From Mycobacterium sp. E2733 (GTDB lineage: Bacteria; Actinomycetota; Actinomycetes; Mycobacteriales; Mycobacteriaceae): a stretch of 64,000 nucleotides of DNA. The notes under the pieces are model-generated. The model was given only the letters and a program-made list of their open reading frames with translations. It did not search any database and had not been told where the DNA came from. This document shows, in pieces, positions 8,481-18,892 of this stretch. The stretch's first letter is position 1; every line of letters starts with the position of its first letter. The stretch is taken from the NCBI RefSeq assembly GCF_001667585.1, contig NZ_LZJZ01000012.1, positions 186,001 through 250,000 on the forward strand. The letters run 5' to 3'. The translations under genes were made by a program, and so were the position numbers.

Positions 8481-10487
8481 GTGTCCGTACCCGAGTTGCT
8501 GGGCATCGCCGTGGCCGCGCTCGGCGGCAGTGAGCGCAGCGGCCAACTCGAGATGGCCAACGCCGTCGCGCGGGCGTTCGCAACCGGCGAGCATCTGGTG
8601 GTGCAGGCCGGTACCGGCACCGGAAAGTCGCTGGCGTACCTCGTGCCCGCGATCGTCCGCGCCATCGATGACGACTCGCCCGTCGTCGTGTCCACGGCCA
8701 CCATCGCGCTGCAGCGGCAGCTCGTCGATCGGGATCTGCCCGGGCTGATCGATTCGATCGCCGACGCCCTTCCGCGCCGCCCGCAGTTCGCGCTACTCAA
8801 GGGCCGTCGAAACTATCTGTGCCTGAACAAGATCCACAATGGCGGTGCCGAGGCCGAGGAAGACGCCGGCGACAGGCCGCAGGAGGAGCTCTTCGATCCG
8901 ATGGCGTCCACCGCCCTAGGCCGCGACGTCCAACGGCTCACCACGTGGGCGTCGACGACAGAGTCCGGGGACCGCGACGACCTGAAACCCGGTGTGCCGG
9001 ATCGATCCTGGTCTCAGGTCAGCGTCTCGGCCCGGGAATGCGTGGGCGTGGCCCGCTGCCCGTTTGGCTCCGAATGCTTCTCCGAACGGGCGCGAAGCCG
9101 GGCCGGCGGCGCCGACATCGTGGTCACCAACCACGCGCTGCTCGCCATCGACGCCGTCGCCGACTCGGCGGTGCTGCCCGAGCACGCGCTGCTGGTGGTG
9201 GACGAGGCCCACGAGTTGGTCGACCGCGTGACGTCGGTGGCCACCGCGGAGCTGACACCGGCCGCCCTGGGCGTCGCGGCGCGGCGGATCGTCCGATTGG
9301 TGAATCCCGAACTGACCCAGCGGCTGGAGGCGGCGACGGCCAACTTCGCCGCGGCGATCCATGACGGCACACCGGGCCGTATCGACCGCCTCGACGAGGA
9401 ACTGGCGACGTACGTGACCGCCCTGCGCGACGCGGCCGGGGCGGCACGCTCGGCGATCGACACCACGAGCGACGCAAAAGCCGCCGCGGCACGCGCCGAA
9501 GCGATAGCGGCGCTGAGCGAGATATCCGATACCGCCTCGCGGGTGCTGTCGTCGTTCACCCCGGCCATGCCCGATCGCACCGAGGTGGTGTGGCTGGATC
9601 ACGAGGACAACAGGGGCTCGATGCGCCCGGTGTTGCGGGTGGCGCCGCTGTCGGTCGCGGGCCTGCTGCGCGACCGGGTGTTCTCCCGCTCGACCACGGT
9701 GTTGACGTCGGCGACCCTGACCGTCGGCGGTTCCTTCGACGCGATGGCCGCGGCGTGGGGTCTGACCGCGGCCGACACCGGGCAAGGCGCCAAGGAGGCA
9801 TCCTGGCGCGGCCTCGACGTCGGTTCGCCGTTTGAGCACGCCAAAGCCGGGATCCTCTATGTCGCCGCCCACCTGCCACCTCCCGGCCGGGACGGCACCG
9901 GGTCGGCCGAGCAGCTGACCGAGATCGCCGAGCTCATCACCGCGGCCGGCGGGCGGACGCTGGGATTGTTCTCGTCGATGCGCGCCGCGCGGGCCGCCGC
10001 GGAAGCCATGCGACAACGCCTGTCGACGCCGGTGCTGTGTCAGGGCGACGACAGCACTTCCGCGCTGGTGGAGCAGTTCAGTGCCGACCCGCAGACGTCG
10101 CTGTTCGGCACCCTGTCGCTGTGGCAGGGCGTTGATGTGCCGGGGCCGTCATTGTCGCTGGTGCTCATCGATCGCATCCCGTTCCCGAGGCCGGACGACC
10201 CGCTGCTGGGCGCGCGACAACGCGCGGTGGCGGCGCGCGGCGGCAATGGCTTCATGGCCGTCGCCGCCAGCCACGCCGCGTTGCTGCTGGCGCAGGGCTC
10301 TGGTCGGCTGTTGCGCCGCAGCACCGATCGCGGCGTGGTCGCGCTGCTGGACTCGCGGATGGTCACCGCCGGCTACGGCGGTTACCTGCGTGCCTCGCTG
10401 CCGCCGTTCTGGCAGACGACCAATCCGGCGCAGGTCCGCGCCGCGTTGGAGCGGCTGCGCACCGCGTCGGAGGGCCTGCCCGCGTGA
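8481..10487 (+). CDS. dinG: DinG/XPD-family ATP-dependent DNA helicase
   Basis: A 668-residue superfamily 2 helicase. Walker A is AGTGTGKS (about residues 42-50) and the Walker B/DEAH box is LLVVDEAHELV. Four cysteines fit the iron-sulphur cluster of XPD-like helicases: NYLCLNK, then ECVGVARCPFGSECF. Motif VI is QGSGRLLRRSTDRG. Such helicases unwind 5'-3' and resolve R-loops, D-loops or G-quadruplexes. The M. tuberculosis counterpart is Rv1329c. The stop is 2 bp from the stop of glgP on the other strand, so the two genes meet tail to tail with no room for a terminator. Confidence 0.93.
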   Translation: MSVPELLGIAVAALGGSERSGQLEMANAVARAFATGEHLVVQAGTGTGKSLAYLVPAIVRAIDDDSPVVVSTATIALQRQLVDRDLPGLIDSIADALPRRPQFALLKGRRNYLCLNKIHNGGAEAEEDAGDRPQEELFDPMASTALGRDVQRLTTWASTTESGDRDDLKPGVPDRSWSQVSVSARECVGVARCPFGSECFSERARSRAGGADIVVTNHALLAIDAVADSAVLPEHALLVVDEAHELVDRVTSVATAELTPAALGVAARRIVRLVNPELTQRLEAATANFAAAIHDGTPGRIDRLDEELATYVTALRDAAGAARSAIDTTSDAKAAAARAEAIAALSEISDTASRVLSSFTPAMPDRTEVVWLDHEDNRGSMRPVLRVAPLSVAGLLRDRVFSRSTTVLTSATLTVGGSFDAMAAAWGLTAADTGQGAKEASWRGLDVGSPFEHAKAGILYVAAHLPPPGRDGTGSAEQLTEIAELITAAGGRTLGLFSSMRAARAAAEAMRQRLSTPVLCQGDDSTSALVEQFSADPQTSLFGTLSLWQGVDVPGPSLSLVLIDRIPFPRPDDPLLGARQRAVAARGGNGFMAVAASHAALLLAQGSGRLLRRSTDRGVVALLDSRMVTAGYGGYLRASLPPFWQTTNPAQVRAALERLRTASEGLPA

Positions 10488-10489
10488 GG

Positions 10490-13129
10490 TCAGCGGGCCA
10501 GCGTGACCAGACCCAGCTCGGTGCTGGCGGCCAGCATGGGGTGGTGGGGCAGCACGCGCACCGTGTAGCCGACCGCGCCGGCCAGCGGTAACGACAGCGT
10601 CGTCGAGAACACCTGGTTGCCGCCCTCGGCGGTCCCGGTGTACGACATCTCGACGGTGACCGGGTCCAGCAGCGCGTCGCTGGCGTCCACCCGGCCCACG
10701 ACCCCTTGGACCGTGACCTCGTCGGGCGCCAGACCGTCCAACGCCACGGTCGCGGTCAGGGTCAGCTTGGAGCCGAGCACCGGGGTGTCCGGCAGCCCGG
10801 TGCTGTCCACATCGGTGATGGTGATCTTGGGCCAGGCCTCTTCGGCGCGCCGACGGTAGGCGGCGACCTCGCGGGCCGCGCCGAACTGCCCGCCGTCCGT
10901 ACCGTCCTCGGCGGGCCCGACGGTCCTGCGCAGCGACTGCGCCGCATGCGTGTAGTACTGCTGCACGTAGTCGCGCACCATGCGCGAGGCCAGCACCTTC
11001 GGGCCGAGCGTCTGCAGTGTGTGCCGCACCATCTCGATCCACCGCGGCGGCACACCTTGTTCGTCTCGTTCGTAGAACTTGGGTGCCACGGCCTGCTCCA
11101 GCAGGTCGTAGAGCGCGCTGGCCTCCAGGTCGTCCCGGCGGCCCTCGTCGGCCACGCCGTCGGCAGACGGTATCTCCCAACCGTTTTCGCCGTCGTACCA
11201 CTCGTCCCACCAGCCATCGCGGATAGAGAGGTTCAGTCCACCGTTGAGCGCGCTCTTCATCCCGGAGGTGCCGCAGGCCTCCAGCGGCCGCAGCGGGTTG
11301 TTCAGCCAGACGTCGCAGCCCCAGTACAGGTGCCGGGCCATGGACATGTCGTAGTCGGGCAAAAACGCGATGCGGTGGCGCACCTCGGGCCGGTCGGCGA
11401 AGCGCACGACTTGCTGAATCAACGCCTTGCCGCCGTCGTCGGCCGGGTGAGACTTCCCGGCGACTATTAGCTGAATCGGCCTGTCCTCATCGAGCAGCAG
11501 GCGTTCGAGCCGCGCCGGGTCGCGCAGCATCAGCGTCAGCCGCTTGTACGTGGGTACCCGCCGGGCGAACCCGATGGTGAGCACATTCGGATCGAATGCC
11601 GTTGCTATCCAGCCCAATTCGGCGTCCGATGCGCCGCGTTCCAGCCAGGATTTGCGCAGCCGCCGCCGGACGTCGTCGACCAGCAGCGACCGCAACTGTG
11701 AGCGGATCCACCAGAGATGGCCCGCATCAACCTGGTTCAGTCGCAGCCAGACGCCGGGATCGCCGAACGAATCCGACCCGGCCAGCTCACGTCCCAACTG
11801 CAACCATTGCGGCGCCGCCCAGGTCCGCGCGTGAACCCCGTTGGTGATCGACCCGATCGGCACCTCGTCCGCGTCGAACCCGGGCCACAGCTCGTTGAAC
11901 ATGGCCCGGCTCACCTCGCCGTGCAGCAGCGAGACTCCGTTGGCCCGCTGGGCCAGCCGCAGACCCATGTGCGCCATGTTGAATTTGGTCGGATCGTCCT
12001 CGGCGCCGAGCGCCAGAATCCGGGCGGTCGGTACGCCCGGCAACAACGCGGGCGCATTCTTGCCACCGGCTTTCTTCTTCGCGGGGTCGTCCTCGACGTG
12101 GCCGTCGAAGTAGAGCCGCACCATGTCCAGCGGGAACCGGTCGATACCGGCGGGCACCGGGGTATGGGTGGTGAACACGGTGCTGGATCGCACGACGGTC
12201 AGCGCGGTGTCGAAGTCCAATCCGGCATCGGTCATCAACTCGCGGATGCGCTCCGCTCCAAGGAACCCCGCGTGCCCCTCGTTCATGTGGAACACCTCGG
12301 GTGCGGGTAGCCCCTGGATGGCGATGAACGCGCGGATCGCCCGCACCCCGCCGATCCCGGCCAGCAACTCCTGTCTCATCCGGTGTTCCTGGTCACCGCC
12401 GTACAGCCGGTCGGTGATGCCGCGGAGCTCATGCTCGTTCTCGGGGACATCGGAATCGAGCAGGAGCAGCGGCACGCGGCCCACCTGGGCGACCCAGATC
12501 CGTGCGTGCAGCTGAGCGGCGTCGGGAAGCGTCAGCTCGACCAGGACGGGATCGCCGACGGCATCGGTGAGTAGCCGCAAGGGCAGCCCCTGCGGGTCCA
12601 GCGACGGGTAGGTCTCGTTTTGCCAGCCGTCCGCGGTCAGCGACTGGCGGAAATAACCGGACCGGTAATAAAGGCCCACCGCCACCAGCGGCACCCCCAG
12701 GTCGGAGGCCGACTTCAAGTGGTCCCCGGCGAGGATGCCCAAACCGCCCGAGTAATTGGGCAGCACCTCGGCGACGCCGAACTCCATCGAGAAGTAGGCG
12801 ATGGCCGTCGGCATCGCCACGCCGTCGGCTTGCTGCTGCTGGTACCACAGCGGACGGGTCAGGTAATCGTTCAGGTCGGCGGCCAACTGATCGAGCCGGC
12901 CGAGGAACGCCTCGTCGAGCGCCAGCTCATCGAGTCGTGCCGGATTCACCGCGCCCAGCAACGCAACGGGGTCGGAGCCGCACCGCTCCCACAGGCCGCC
13001 GTCGATGGTTGCGAACAAGTCATGGGTCGGCTTATCCCATGACCATCGCAAGTTGGTCGACAGCTGATCCAGCGCGGCCAGCCGTTCGGGAAGATGAGCG
13101 CGGACGGTAAAGCGGCGGAGGGCTTTCAC
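10490..13129 (-). CDS. glgP: Alpha-glucan phosphorylase
   Basis: GlgP phosphorolyses alpha-1,4-glucans to glucose-1-phosphate; in mycobacteria it feeds or drains the GlgE pathway. The 879-residue chain has NYSGGLGILAGDHLKSASDLG near the N-terminus, EVFHMNEGHAGF and FTTHTPVPAGIDRF in the middle, and the PLP-binding lysine in EACGTSGMKSALNGGLNLSI. A Lys-rich insertion (DPAKKKAGGKNAPALLP) separates it slightly from M. tuberculosis GlgP (Rv1328, about 863 residues). ATG 13129 begins MKALRRFTVRAHLPERL. It is divergent from glgE across a 340-bp gap that carries repeats. Confidence 0.94.
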   Translation of the reverse strand: MKALRRFTVRAHLPERLAALDQLSTNLRWSWDKPTHDLFATIDGGLWERCGSDPVALLGAVNPARLDELALDEAFLGRLDQLAADLNDYLTRPLWYQQQQADGVAMPTAIAYFSMEFGVAEVLPNYSGGLGILAGDHLKSASDLGVPLVAVGLYYRSGYFRQSLTADGWQNETYPSLDPQGLPLRLLTDAVGDPVLVELTLPDAAQLHARIWVAQVGRVPLLLLDSDVPENEHELRGITDRLYGGDQEHRMRQELLAGIGGVRAIRAFIAIQGLPAPEVFHMNEGHAGFLGAERIRELMTDAGLDFDTALTVVRSSTVFTTHTPVPAGIDRFPLDMVRLYFDGHVEDDPAKKKAGGKNAPALLPGVPTARILALGAEDDPTKFNMAHMGLRLAQRANGVSLLHGEVSRAMFNELWPGFDADEVPIGSITNGVHARTWAAPQWLQLGRELAGSDSFGDPGVWLRLNQVDAGHLWWIRSQLRSLLVDDVRRRLRKSWLERGASDAELGWIATAFDPNVLTIGFARRVPTYKRLTLMLRDPARLERLLLDEDRPIQLIVAGKSHPADDGGKALIQQVVRFADRPEVRHRIAFLPDYDMSMARHLYWGCDVWLNNPLRPLEACGTSGMKSALNGGLNLSIRDGWWDEWYDGENGWEIPSADGVADEGRRDDLEASALYDLLEQAVAPKFYERDEQGVPPRWIEMVRHTLQTLGPKVLASRMVRDYVQQYYTHAAQSLRRTVGPAEDGTDGGQFGAAREVAAYRRRAEEAWPKITITDVDSTGLPDTPVLGSKLTLTATVALDGLAPDEVTVQGVVGRVDASDALLDPVTVEMSYTGTAEGGNQVFSTTLSLPLAGAVGYTVRVLPHHPMLAASTELGLVTLAR

Positions 13130-13469
13130 GCATCCTTACCTTACTGAGGATTTCGTCCCGCGCACGGCGTCGGTAGAAGCCGCTTTCCCCGCCGGGGGTG
13201 TGACCGGACACTAGGGTGGGTATCGGTTAGTTATTGGGGCCGCAATGGTGCTTCCCCGCAAAGGAAGTTCCGCACGACAGAAGTTTCGCCAGACGAGAGG
13301 CATTCCGCGACGGACACACCGCGGTTTGGCCGCACACAATCGGAACCAGTCGAAGACGATGCGGTCCGAGAAAGCGGACCGAGGAGGAGTCGGCTAGTCG
13401 GAACCCGCCGGCGACGATGCGGTCCGCGAACCGGGCCGAAGCGGAGCTGACAAATCGGAACGGAGTGTT
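13130..13469. repeat. glgP-glgE intergenic region with a 58-bp imperfect tandem repeat
   Basis: This 340-bp divergent gap holds no gene. Two imperfect copies of a 57-58-bp unit start at 13341 and 13399. Both begin CGGAACC and share GACGATGCGGTCCG. A third start (CGGAACGG) at 13456 runs into the glgE start codon. Upstream (13245-13320) is a less regular stretch rich in TTCCGC/GGAA motifs. The promoters of glgP and glgE must lie here; I cannot place -10 boxes with confidence. The repeats could be a VNTR or spaced regulator sites. Confidence 0.6.
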
Positions 13470-15584
13470 GTGCCTGGTCGTGTCGAGATCGATAACGTCC
13501 AACCCGTCGTCTCCTGCGGCGCGTATCCCGCCAAGGCCGTGGTCGGTGAGACCGTCCCGGTCAGTGCGGCGGTATGGCGAGAAGGCCACGAGGCAGTCGC
13601 GGCGACGCTGGTCGTGCGCTACCTGGGGCCGCGTTATCCGCAGGTGTCCGAGACCCGCCGAATCAAAGCGGTTCAGGCTCCCGCAAAGCCCGTAACCGAG
13701 GTCGACGGAGCGGTGGACCAGCAACGGATCAAACCGCTGCTGCTGCCGATGACGCTGGGCGTCGAGCCCTACGTCTTCCACGGGCAATTCACGCCCGACA
13801 GGGTCGGCCTGTGGACCTTCAGGGTCGACGGCTGGGGTGACCCCATCCACTCCTGGCGGCACGGCGTGGTCGCCAAGCTCGAGGCCGGCCAGGGCGAGAG
13901 GGAACTGTCCAACGACCTCTTGGTCGGGGCCGCGCTGTTCGAGCGCGCCGCCACGGGGGTGCCGCGCGCGCGGCGCGACCCACTGTTGGCGGCCGCCACG
14001 GCGTTGCGGAATCCCGGGGACCCGATCACCCGCACCGCGTTGGCCCTGGGGCCGGAGATCGACCAGATCCTGGCCGAGTATCCGTTGCGCGATCTGGTCA
14101 CCCGCGGCGACCAGTACGGAGTTTGGGTGGACCGGCCGCTGGCCCGGTTCGGCTCCTGGTACGAGATGTTTCCCCGCTCGACCGGCGGTTGGGACGCCGA
14201 GGGCAAGCCCGTGCACGGCACGTTCGCCACGGCGGCCGACCAGCTTCCGCGCATCGCGGCAATGGGATTCGACGTGGTTTACCTGCCGCCCATCCATCCG
14301 ATCGGCAAGGTGCATCGCAAGGGCCGCAACAACTCTCCCACCGCCGCTCCCGGAGACGTCGGTTCTCCGTGGGCAATCGGCAGCGACGAGGGCGGCCACG
14401 ACGCGGTCCACCCGGACCTGGGGACCATCGAGGACTTCGACGCCTTCGTCGCCGCGGCGCGCGATCTGGGCATGGAGGTGTCGCTTGACCTCGCGTTGCA
14501 GTGCGCCCCGGACCATCCCTGGGCGCGCGATCACCGTGAGTGGTTCACCGAACTGCCCGACGGCACCATCGCCTACGCGGAGAACCCCCCCAAGAAATAT
14601 CAGGACATCTATCCGCTCAACTTCGACAACGACCCGGCGGGCCTCTACGACGAAGTGCTGCGCGTCGTCCGGTACTGGATGGACCACGGCGTCAAGTTCT
14701 TTCGGGTCGACAACCCACACACCAAGCCGCCGAACTTCTGGGCATGGCTCATCGCTCAGGCGAAGAGCATCGACCCCGACGTGCTGTTCCTCTCGGAGGC
14801 CTTCACGCCGCCGGCCCGCCAGTACGGCCTGGCCAAGCTCGGGTTCACGCAGTCCTACAGCTATTTCACCTGGCGCACGGCCAAACACGAGCTCACCGAG
14901 TTCGGCGACGCCATCGCCGCCGCCGCGGACTTCCGGCGCCCGAACCTGTTCGTGAACACACCCGACATCCTGCACGCCATCCTGCAGCACAACGGGCCCG
15001 GCATGTTCGCGATCCGCGCGGTGCTGGCGGCGACCATGGGCCCGGCCTGGGGCGTGTATTCGGGTTACGAGCTGTTCGAGCACCGCGCGGTGCGGGAGGG
15101 CAGCGAGGAGTATCTGAACTCCGAGAAGTACGAACTGCGCCCCCGCGATTTCGCGGGCGCGGTGGCCGAAGGGCGGTCGCTCGAGCCGTTCATCACGCAG
15201 CTCAATTCCATTCGCCGGCTGCATCCCGCGCTGCAACAGTTGCGCACCATCCATTTCCACGCGGTGGACAACGGTGCGCTGCTTGCCTACAGCAAGTTCG
15301 ACCCGGCCACCGGTGACTGTGTGGTGGTGGTGGTGACGCTCAACGCGTTCGGCGCCGAGGAAGCCACGCTGTTTTTGGATATGGCGGCTTTGGGTATGGA
15401 GCCCTATGAGCGTTTCTGGGTGCGCGATGAAATCACCGGCCAGGAATTCCAATGGGGGCAAGCAAACTACATTCGCATCGACCCTGCGCGAGCGGTCGCG
15501 CATGTCATTAACATGCCGCTCATCCCGCGTGAGTCCCGAATGACGCTGCTCCGTAGGCCACCAAAAGGACCGGAGGGATTGTGA
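13470..15584 (+). CDS. glgE: Alpha-1,4-glucan:maltose-1-phosphate maltosyltransferase
   Basis: GlgE extends alpha-glucans with maltose units from maltose-1-phosphate; in M. tuberculosis its loss is lethal through maltose-1-phosphate build-up. The 704-residue GH13_3 enzyme shows [35 protein letters not shown], the nucleophile aspartate in [11 protein letters not shown], the acid/base glutamate in [15 protein letters not shown], and [15 protein letters not shown] short extra segment near residue 65-80 ([20 protein letters not shown]) differs from the M. tuberculosis sequence. The start is GTG 13470. It is followed after 1 bp by glgB, so the two are one transcription and translation unit. Confidence 0.95.
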   Translation: MPGRVEIDNVQPVVSCGAYPAKAVVGETVPVSAAVWREGHEAVAATLVVRYLGPRYPQVSETRRIKAVQAPAKPVTEVDGAVDQQRIKPLLLPMTLGVEPYVFHGQFTPDRVGLWTFRVDGWGDPIHSWRHGVVAKLEAGQGERELSNDLLVGAALFERAATGVPRARRDPLLAAATALRNPGDPITRTALALGPEIDQILAEYPLRDLVTRGDQYGVWVDRPLARFGSWYEMFPRSTGGWDAEGKPVHGTFATAADQLPRIAAMGFDVVYLPPIHPIGKVHRKGRNNSPTAAPGDVGSPWAIGSDEGGHDAVHPDLGTIEDFDAFVAAARDLGMEVSLDLALQCAPDHPWARDHREWFTELPDGTIAYAENPPKKYQDIYPLNFDNDPAGLYDEVLRVVRYWMDHGVKFFRVDNPHTKPPNFWAWLIAQAKSIDPDVLFLSEAFTPPARQYGLAKLGFTQSYSYFTWRTAKHELTEFGDAIAAAADFRRPNLFVNTPDILHAILQHNGPGMFAIRAVLAATMGPAWGVYSGYELFEHRAVREGSEEYLNSEKYELRPRDFAGAVAEGRSLEPFITQLNSIRRLHPALQQLRTIHFHAVDNGALLAYSKFDPATGDCVVVVVTLNAFGAEEATLFLDMAALGMEPYERFWVRDEITGQEFQWGQANYIRIDPARAVAHVINMPLIPRESRMTLLRRPPKGPEGL

Positions 15585-15585
15585 C

Positions 15586-17781
15586 ATGAGCCAAGCGGAC
15601 CAACTCGCCAGGACGCACCTCGCGCCCGACCCGGCCGACCTATCGCGCCTGCTGTCCGGCACGCATCACAACCCGCACGGCATCCTGGGCGCCCACGAGT
15701 ACTCCGACCACACCGTCATCCGGGCGTTCCGCCCGCACGCGGTCGAGGTCGTCGCGCTCGTCGGTGACGACCGGTTCCCGTTGGAGCACATCGAGTCCGG
15801 CCTGTTCGCCGTGGCACTCCCCTTCGTCAACCTGATCGACTATCGGCTGCAGGTGAAATACGAGGGTTCCGACTCTTACACGGTCGCCGACGCCTACCGC
15901 TTCCTGCCCACCCTGGGCGAGGTCGACCTCTTCCTCTTCGGCGAGGGCCGCCACGAGCGACTCTGGGAAGTCCTTGGCGCGCATCCCCGCTCGTTCACCA
16001 CGGCCGACGGCGTCGTGAACGGGGTTTCGTTCGCGGTGTGGGCTCCCAACGCCAAGGGCGTCAGCCTGATCGGCGAATTCAACGGCTGGACGGGCAGCGA
16101 TGCCCCGATGCGCTCGCTCGGCTCTTCCGGGGTGTGGGAGCTGTTCTGGCCCGACTTCCCGGCCCAGGGGCTGTACAAGTTCCGCGTGCACGGCGCCGAC
16201 GGCGTCGTGACCGACCGGGCCGACCCGATGGCCTTCGCCACGGAAGTGCCGCCGCACACTGCGTCCCGCGTGACGCGCAGCGAATACACCTGGCAGGACG
16301 CCGACTGGATGGAACAGCGCGCCCAGCGCAATCCGGTGTTCGAGCCGATGAGCACCTACGAGGTTCACCTCGGCTCGTGGCGCCCCGGGCTCGGATACCG
16401 GCAGCTGGCCGAGGAGCTGACCAACTACGTGGTGGAGCACGGGTTCACCCACGTCGAACTGCTCCCGGTCGCCGAGCACCCGTTCGCCGGGTCGTGGGGT
16501 TACCAGGTGACGTCGTACTACGCGCCGACATCGCGGTTCGGCACGCCCGACGAATTCCGGGCGTTGGTCGATGCGCTGCACCAGGCCGGCATCGGCGTCA
16601 TCGTGGACTGGGTGCCGGCGCACTTCCCGAAGGACGCCTGGGCGCTGGGACGGTTCGATGGCACCGCGCTCTACGAACACGCCGATCCCAAGCGTGGCGA
16701 GCAACTCGACTGGGGCACCTACGTTTTCGACTTCGGGCGCGCGGAGGTGCGTAACTTCTTGGTGGCCAACGCGTTGTATTGGCTCGAGGAATACCATGTC
16801 GACGGATTACGGGTCGACGCCGTTGCCTCCATGCTGTATCTGGATTATTCGCGTCCCGAGGGCGGCTGGACGCCGAACGTCTACGGCGGGCGGGAGAACC
16901 TGGAGGCGGTGCAGTTCCTGCAGGAAATGAACGCCACGGTGCACAAGTCGGCACCGGGCATCGTCACCATCGCCGAAGAGTCGACGTCCTGGCCCGGCGT
17001 CACACGCCCGACCAACCTTGGCGGCTTGGGCTTTTCGATGAAGTGGAATATGGGCTGGATGCACGACACGCTCGACTACATCAGCCGTGACCCGATCTAC
17101 CGTAATTACCACCACCACGAGATGACGTTCTCGATGCTCTACGCGTTCAGCGAGAACTATGTGCTGCCGATCAGCCACGACGAGGTGGTGCACGGCAAAG
17201 GCACGCTGTGGGGGCGGATGCCGGGCAACAACCACGTCAAGGCCGCCGGGCTGCGCAGCCTGCTCGCCTATCAGTGGGCGCATCCCGGCAAGCAATTGCT
17301 GTTCATGGGGCAGGAATTCGGCCAGCGCGCCGAGTGGTCCGAAGAACGCGGCCTGGATTGGTGGCAGCTCGACGAGCAAGGCTTCTCGAACGGCGTCCTG
17401 CGGCTGGTGCGCGACATCAACGACATCTACCGCAACCGCCCCGCGCTGTGGAGCCAGGACACCGTCCCCGACGGTTACTCCTGGATCGACGCCAACGACT
17501 CGGCCAACAACGTCTTGAGTTTCCTCAGGTACGGCAGTGACGGCTCGGTCATGGCCTGCATCTTCAACTTCGCGGGGAGTGAGCACAGCGGCTACCGGCT
17601 CGGACTGCCGTCCGCCGGCCGCTGGCGCGAGGTGCTCAACACCGACGCCACGGCGTACAACGGCACCGGCATCGGCAACATGGGCGGTGTCGATGCGACC
17701 GAGGAGCCGTGGCACGGCCGACCCGCATCGGCGGTGTTGGTGCTGCCGCCCAATTCGGCCCTGTGGCTCGAGCCCGAGTAG
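15586..17781 (+). CDS. glgB: 1,4-alpha-glucan branching enzyme
   Basis: GlgB creates alpha-1,6 branches in glycogen and in the GlgE product. It is 731 residues, the same as M. tuberculosis GlgB (Rv1326c). It has an N-terminal carbohydrate-binding domain ([20 protein letters not shown]) and a GH13_9 barrel with the nucleophile in [18 protein letters not shown] (about 411), the acid/base glutamate in [13 protein letters not shown] (about 464), and [18 protein letters not shown] 15586 lies 1 bp after the glgE stop. It ends 4 bp from the convergent Rv1324-like gene. The PE_PGRS gene found nearby in M. tuberculosis (Rv1325c) is absent. Confidence 0.96.
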   Translation: MSQADQLARTHLAPDPADLSRLLSGTHHNPHGILGAHEYSDHTVIRAFRPHAVEVVALVGDDRFPLEHIESGLFAVALPFVNLIDYRLQVKYEGSDSYTVADAYRFLPTLGEVDLFLFGEGRHERLWEVLGAHPRSFTTADGVVNGVSFAVWAPNAKGVSLIGEFNGWTGSDAPMRSLGSSGVWELFWPDFPAQGLYKFRVHGADGVVTDRADPMAFATEVPPHTASRVTRSEYTWQDADWMEQRAQRNPVFEPMSTYEVHLGSWRPGLGYRQLAEELTNYVVEHGFTHVELLPVAEHPFAGSWGYQVTSYYAPTSRFGTPDEFRALVDALHQAGIGVIVDWVPAHFPKDAWALGRFDGTALYEHADPKRGEQLDWGTYVFDFGRAEVRNFLVANALYWLEEYHVDGLRVDAVASMLYLDYSRPEGGWTPNVYGGRENLEAVQFLQEMNATVHKSAPGIVTIAEESTSWPGVTRPTNLGGLGFSMKWNMGWMHDTLDYISRDPIYRNYHHHEMTFSMLYAFSENYVLPISHDEVVHGKGTLWGRMPGNNHVKAAGLRSLLAYQWAHPGKQLLFMGQEFGQRAEWSEERGLDWWQLDEQGFSNGVLRLVRDINDIYRNRPALWSQDTVPDGYSWIDANDSANNVLSFLRYGSDGSVMACIFNFAGSEHSGYRLGLPSAGRWREVLNTDATAYNGTGIGNMGGVDATEEPWHGRPASAVLVLPPNSALWLEPE

Positions 17782-17785
17782 GCCT

Positions 17786-18709
17786 TCAGTAAAGCGCGTT
17801 GGCGAGGTTGCGCCGCCCGGCGACGACCTCGGGATCGGCGGGATCGAAGAGCTCGAAGAGCTCGATCAACCGGGTGCGCACACGGGTGCGCTCGTCCCCG
17901 GACGTGTTGCGCACCAAGGCAATCAGGCGATTGAAGGCCCCGCTCACATCCTGATTCAGGATTTGCACGTCGGCGGCGGCGAAGGCCGCATCGATGTCGC
18001 TCGGTGCCGCGTCCGCAGCCGCGATGGCGTCCGGCGGGTGGGCGGTTGCGCGCGTGAGGAAGTCGATCTGCCGGATCGCACCCTTGGCTTCGACGCTGCC
18101 CGGATTGGCGTCCAGTATCGCCTGATACGAGCCTCTGGCCGCCTCGAAATCACCCGTTTCGAGCTGTTCGCGGGCCGCGGCCAGCTCGGGGTCGACCTCG
18201 TCGGAGTCCGCGGAACCGCTTGGGCCCTTGAGCTTTCCGGCTGTCGCGGAGAGAAGCTGGTCCACCCAGCCCCGTAACTGGTCGGGCGGCTGCATCCCCT
18301 GGAAGCTGGACAGCGGCTGGCCCGCGGCCAGAGCCACCACCGTCGGCACCGCATCGACACCGAATATCTGGGCCACCCTGGGCGCCACGTCGACGTTGAC
18401 CGTCGCCAGGGACCACTTGCCGTTGTCCTCGGCGGCCAGGCCGGACAGGATGTCGAGGAGCTGGACACACGCATCGCTGCGCGGCGACCACAGCAGCACC
18501 ACGACCGGCACTTCCTCGGACCGGAGCAGGACTTCTGTTTCGAAATTGGCCTCGGTGATCGCGGAAACTCCGGGGCTGCCCTCGGCGGCCGGCGTCGCGC
18601 CGGCGCCAGTACCGCCGGCGGGCGGCTGTTGCTGGGCCCGCTGCTTGAGACCGGACAAGTCGACCGCACCGGCCATCGCCGGGCCTATCGAGGGTCGCGG
18701 ACGCGTCAC
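17786..18709 (-). CDS. Thioredoxin-fold plus TPR-like protein (Rv1324 homologue, YbbN/CnoX type)
   Basis: A 307-residue protein with a thioredoxin domain (VPVVVLLWSPRSDACVQLLDILSGL, then VNVDVAPRVAQIFGVDAVPTVVALAAGQ, with the cis-Pro) followed by an alpha-helical C-terminal half (AREQLETGDFEAARGSYQAILDANPGSVEAKGAI) that reads as TPR-like repeats. This order matches the YbbN/CnoX family of holdases that bind oxidatively damaged clients. The usual CxxC is replaced: only one cysteine remains in SPRSDAC, so it is unlikely to be a dithiol oxidoreductase. As I recall it, the M. tuberculosis protein has the same change. Confidence 0.85.
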   Translation of the reverse strand: MTRPRPSIGPAMAGAVDLSGLKQRAQQQPPAGGTGAGATPAAEGSPGVSAITEANFETEVLLRSEEVPVVVLLWSPRSDACVQLLDILSGLAAEDNGKWSLATVNVDVAPRVAQIFGVDAVPTVVALAAGQPLSSFQGMQPPDQLRGWVDQLLSATAGKLKGPSGSADSDEVDPELAAAREQLETGDFEAARGSYQAILDANPGSVEAKGAIRQIDFLTRATAHPPDAIAAADAAPSDIDAAFAAADVQILNQDVSGAFNRLIALVRNTSGDERTRVRTRLIELFELFDPADPEVVAGRRNLANALY

Positions 18710-18892
18710 GTCGTCAAGTTTGTCATGCGCATCGGTGGCCTATCCACCCGGTGGCGAAGGCGCCCGGGCGACGCTGTGCCGGGCCGGGGTCGCGAAAGAA
18801 AGGGCCCCGACCGGGGCATATGACGAAGATCACAAAAATTCCCGTACGTGTTAAGCCAGCAACGTCGGCAGAGGCGCCACCGCGCCGGTTGA

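Noticed and set aside
13227..15662. 811-codon open frame antisense to glgE
   Set aside because: The plus strand encodes complete GlgE; the antisense product has no recognisable domain.
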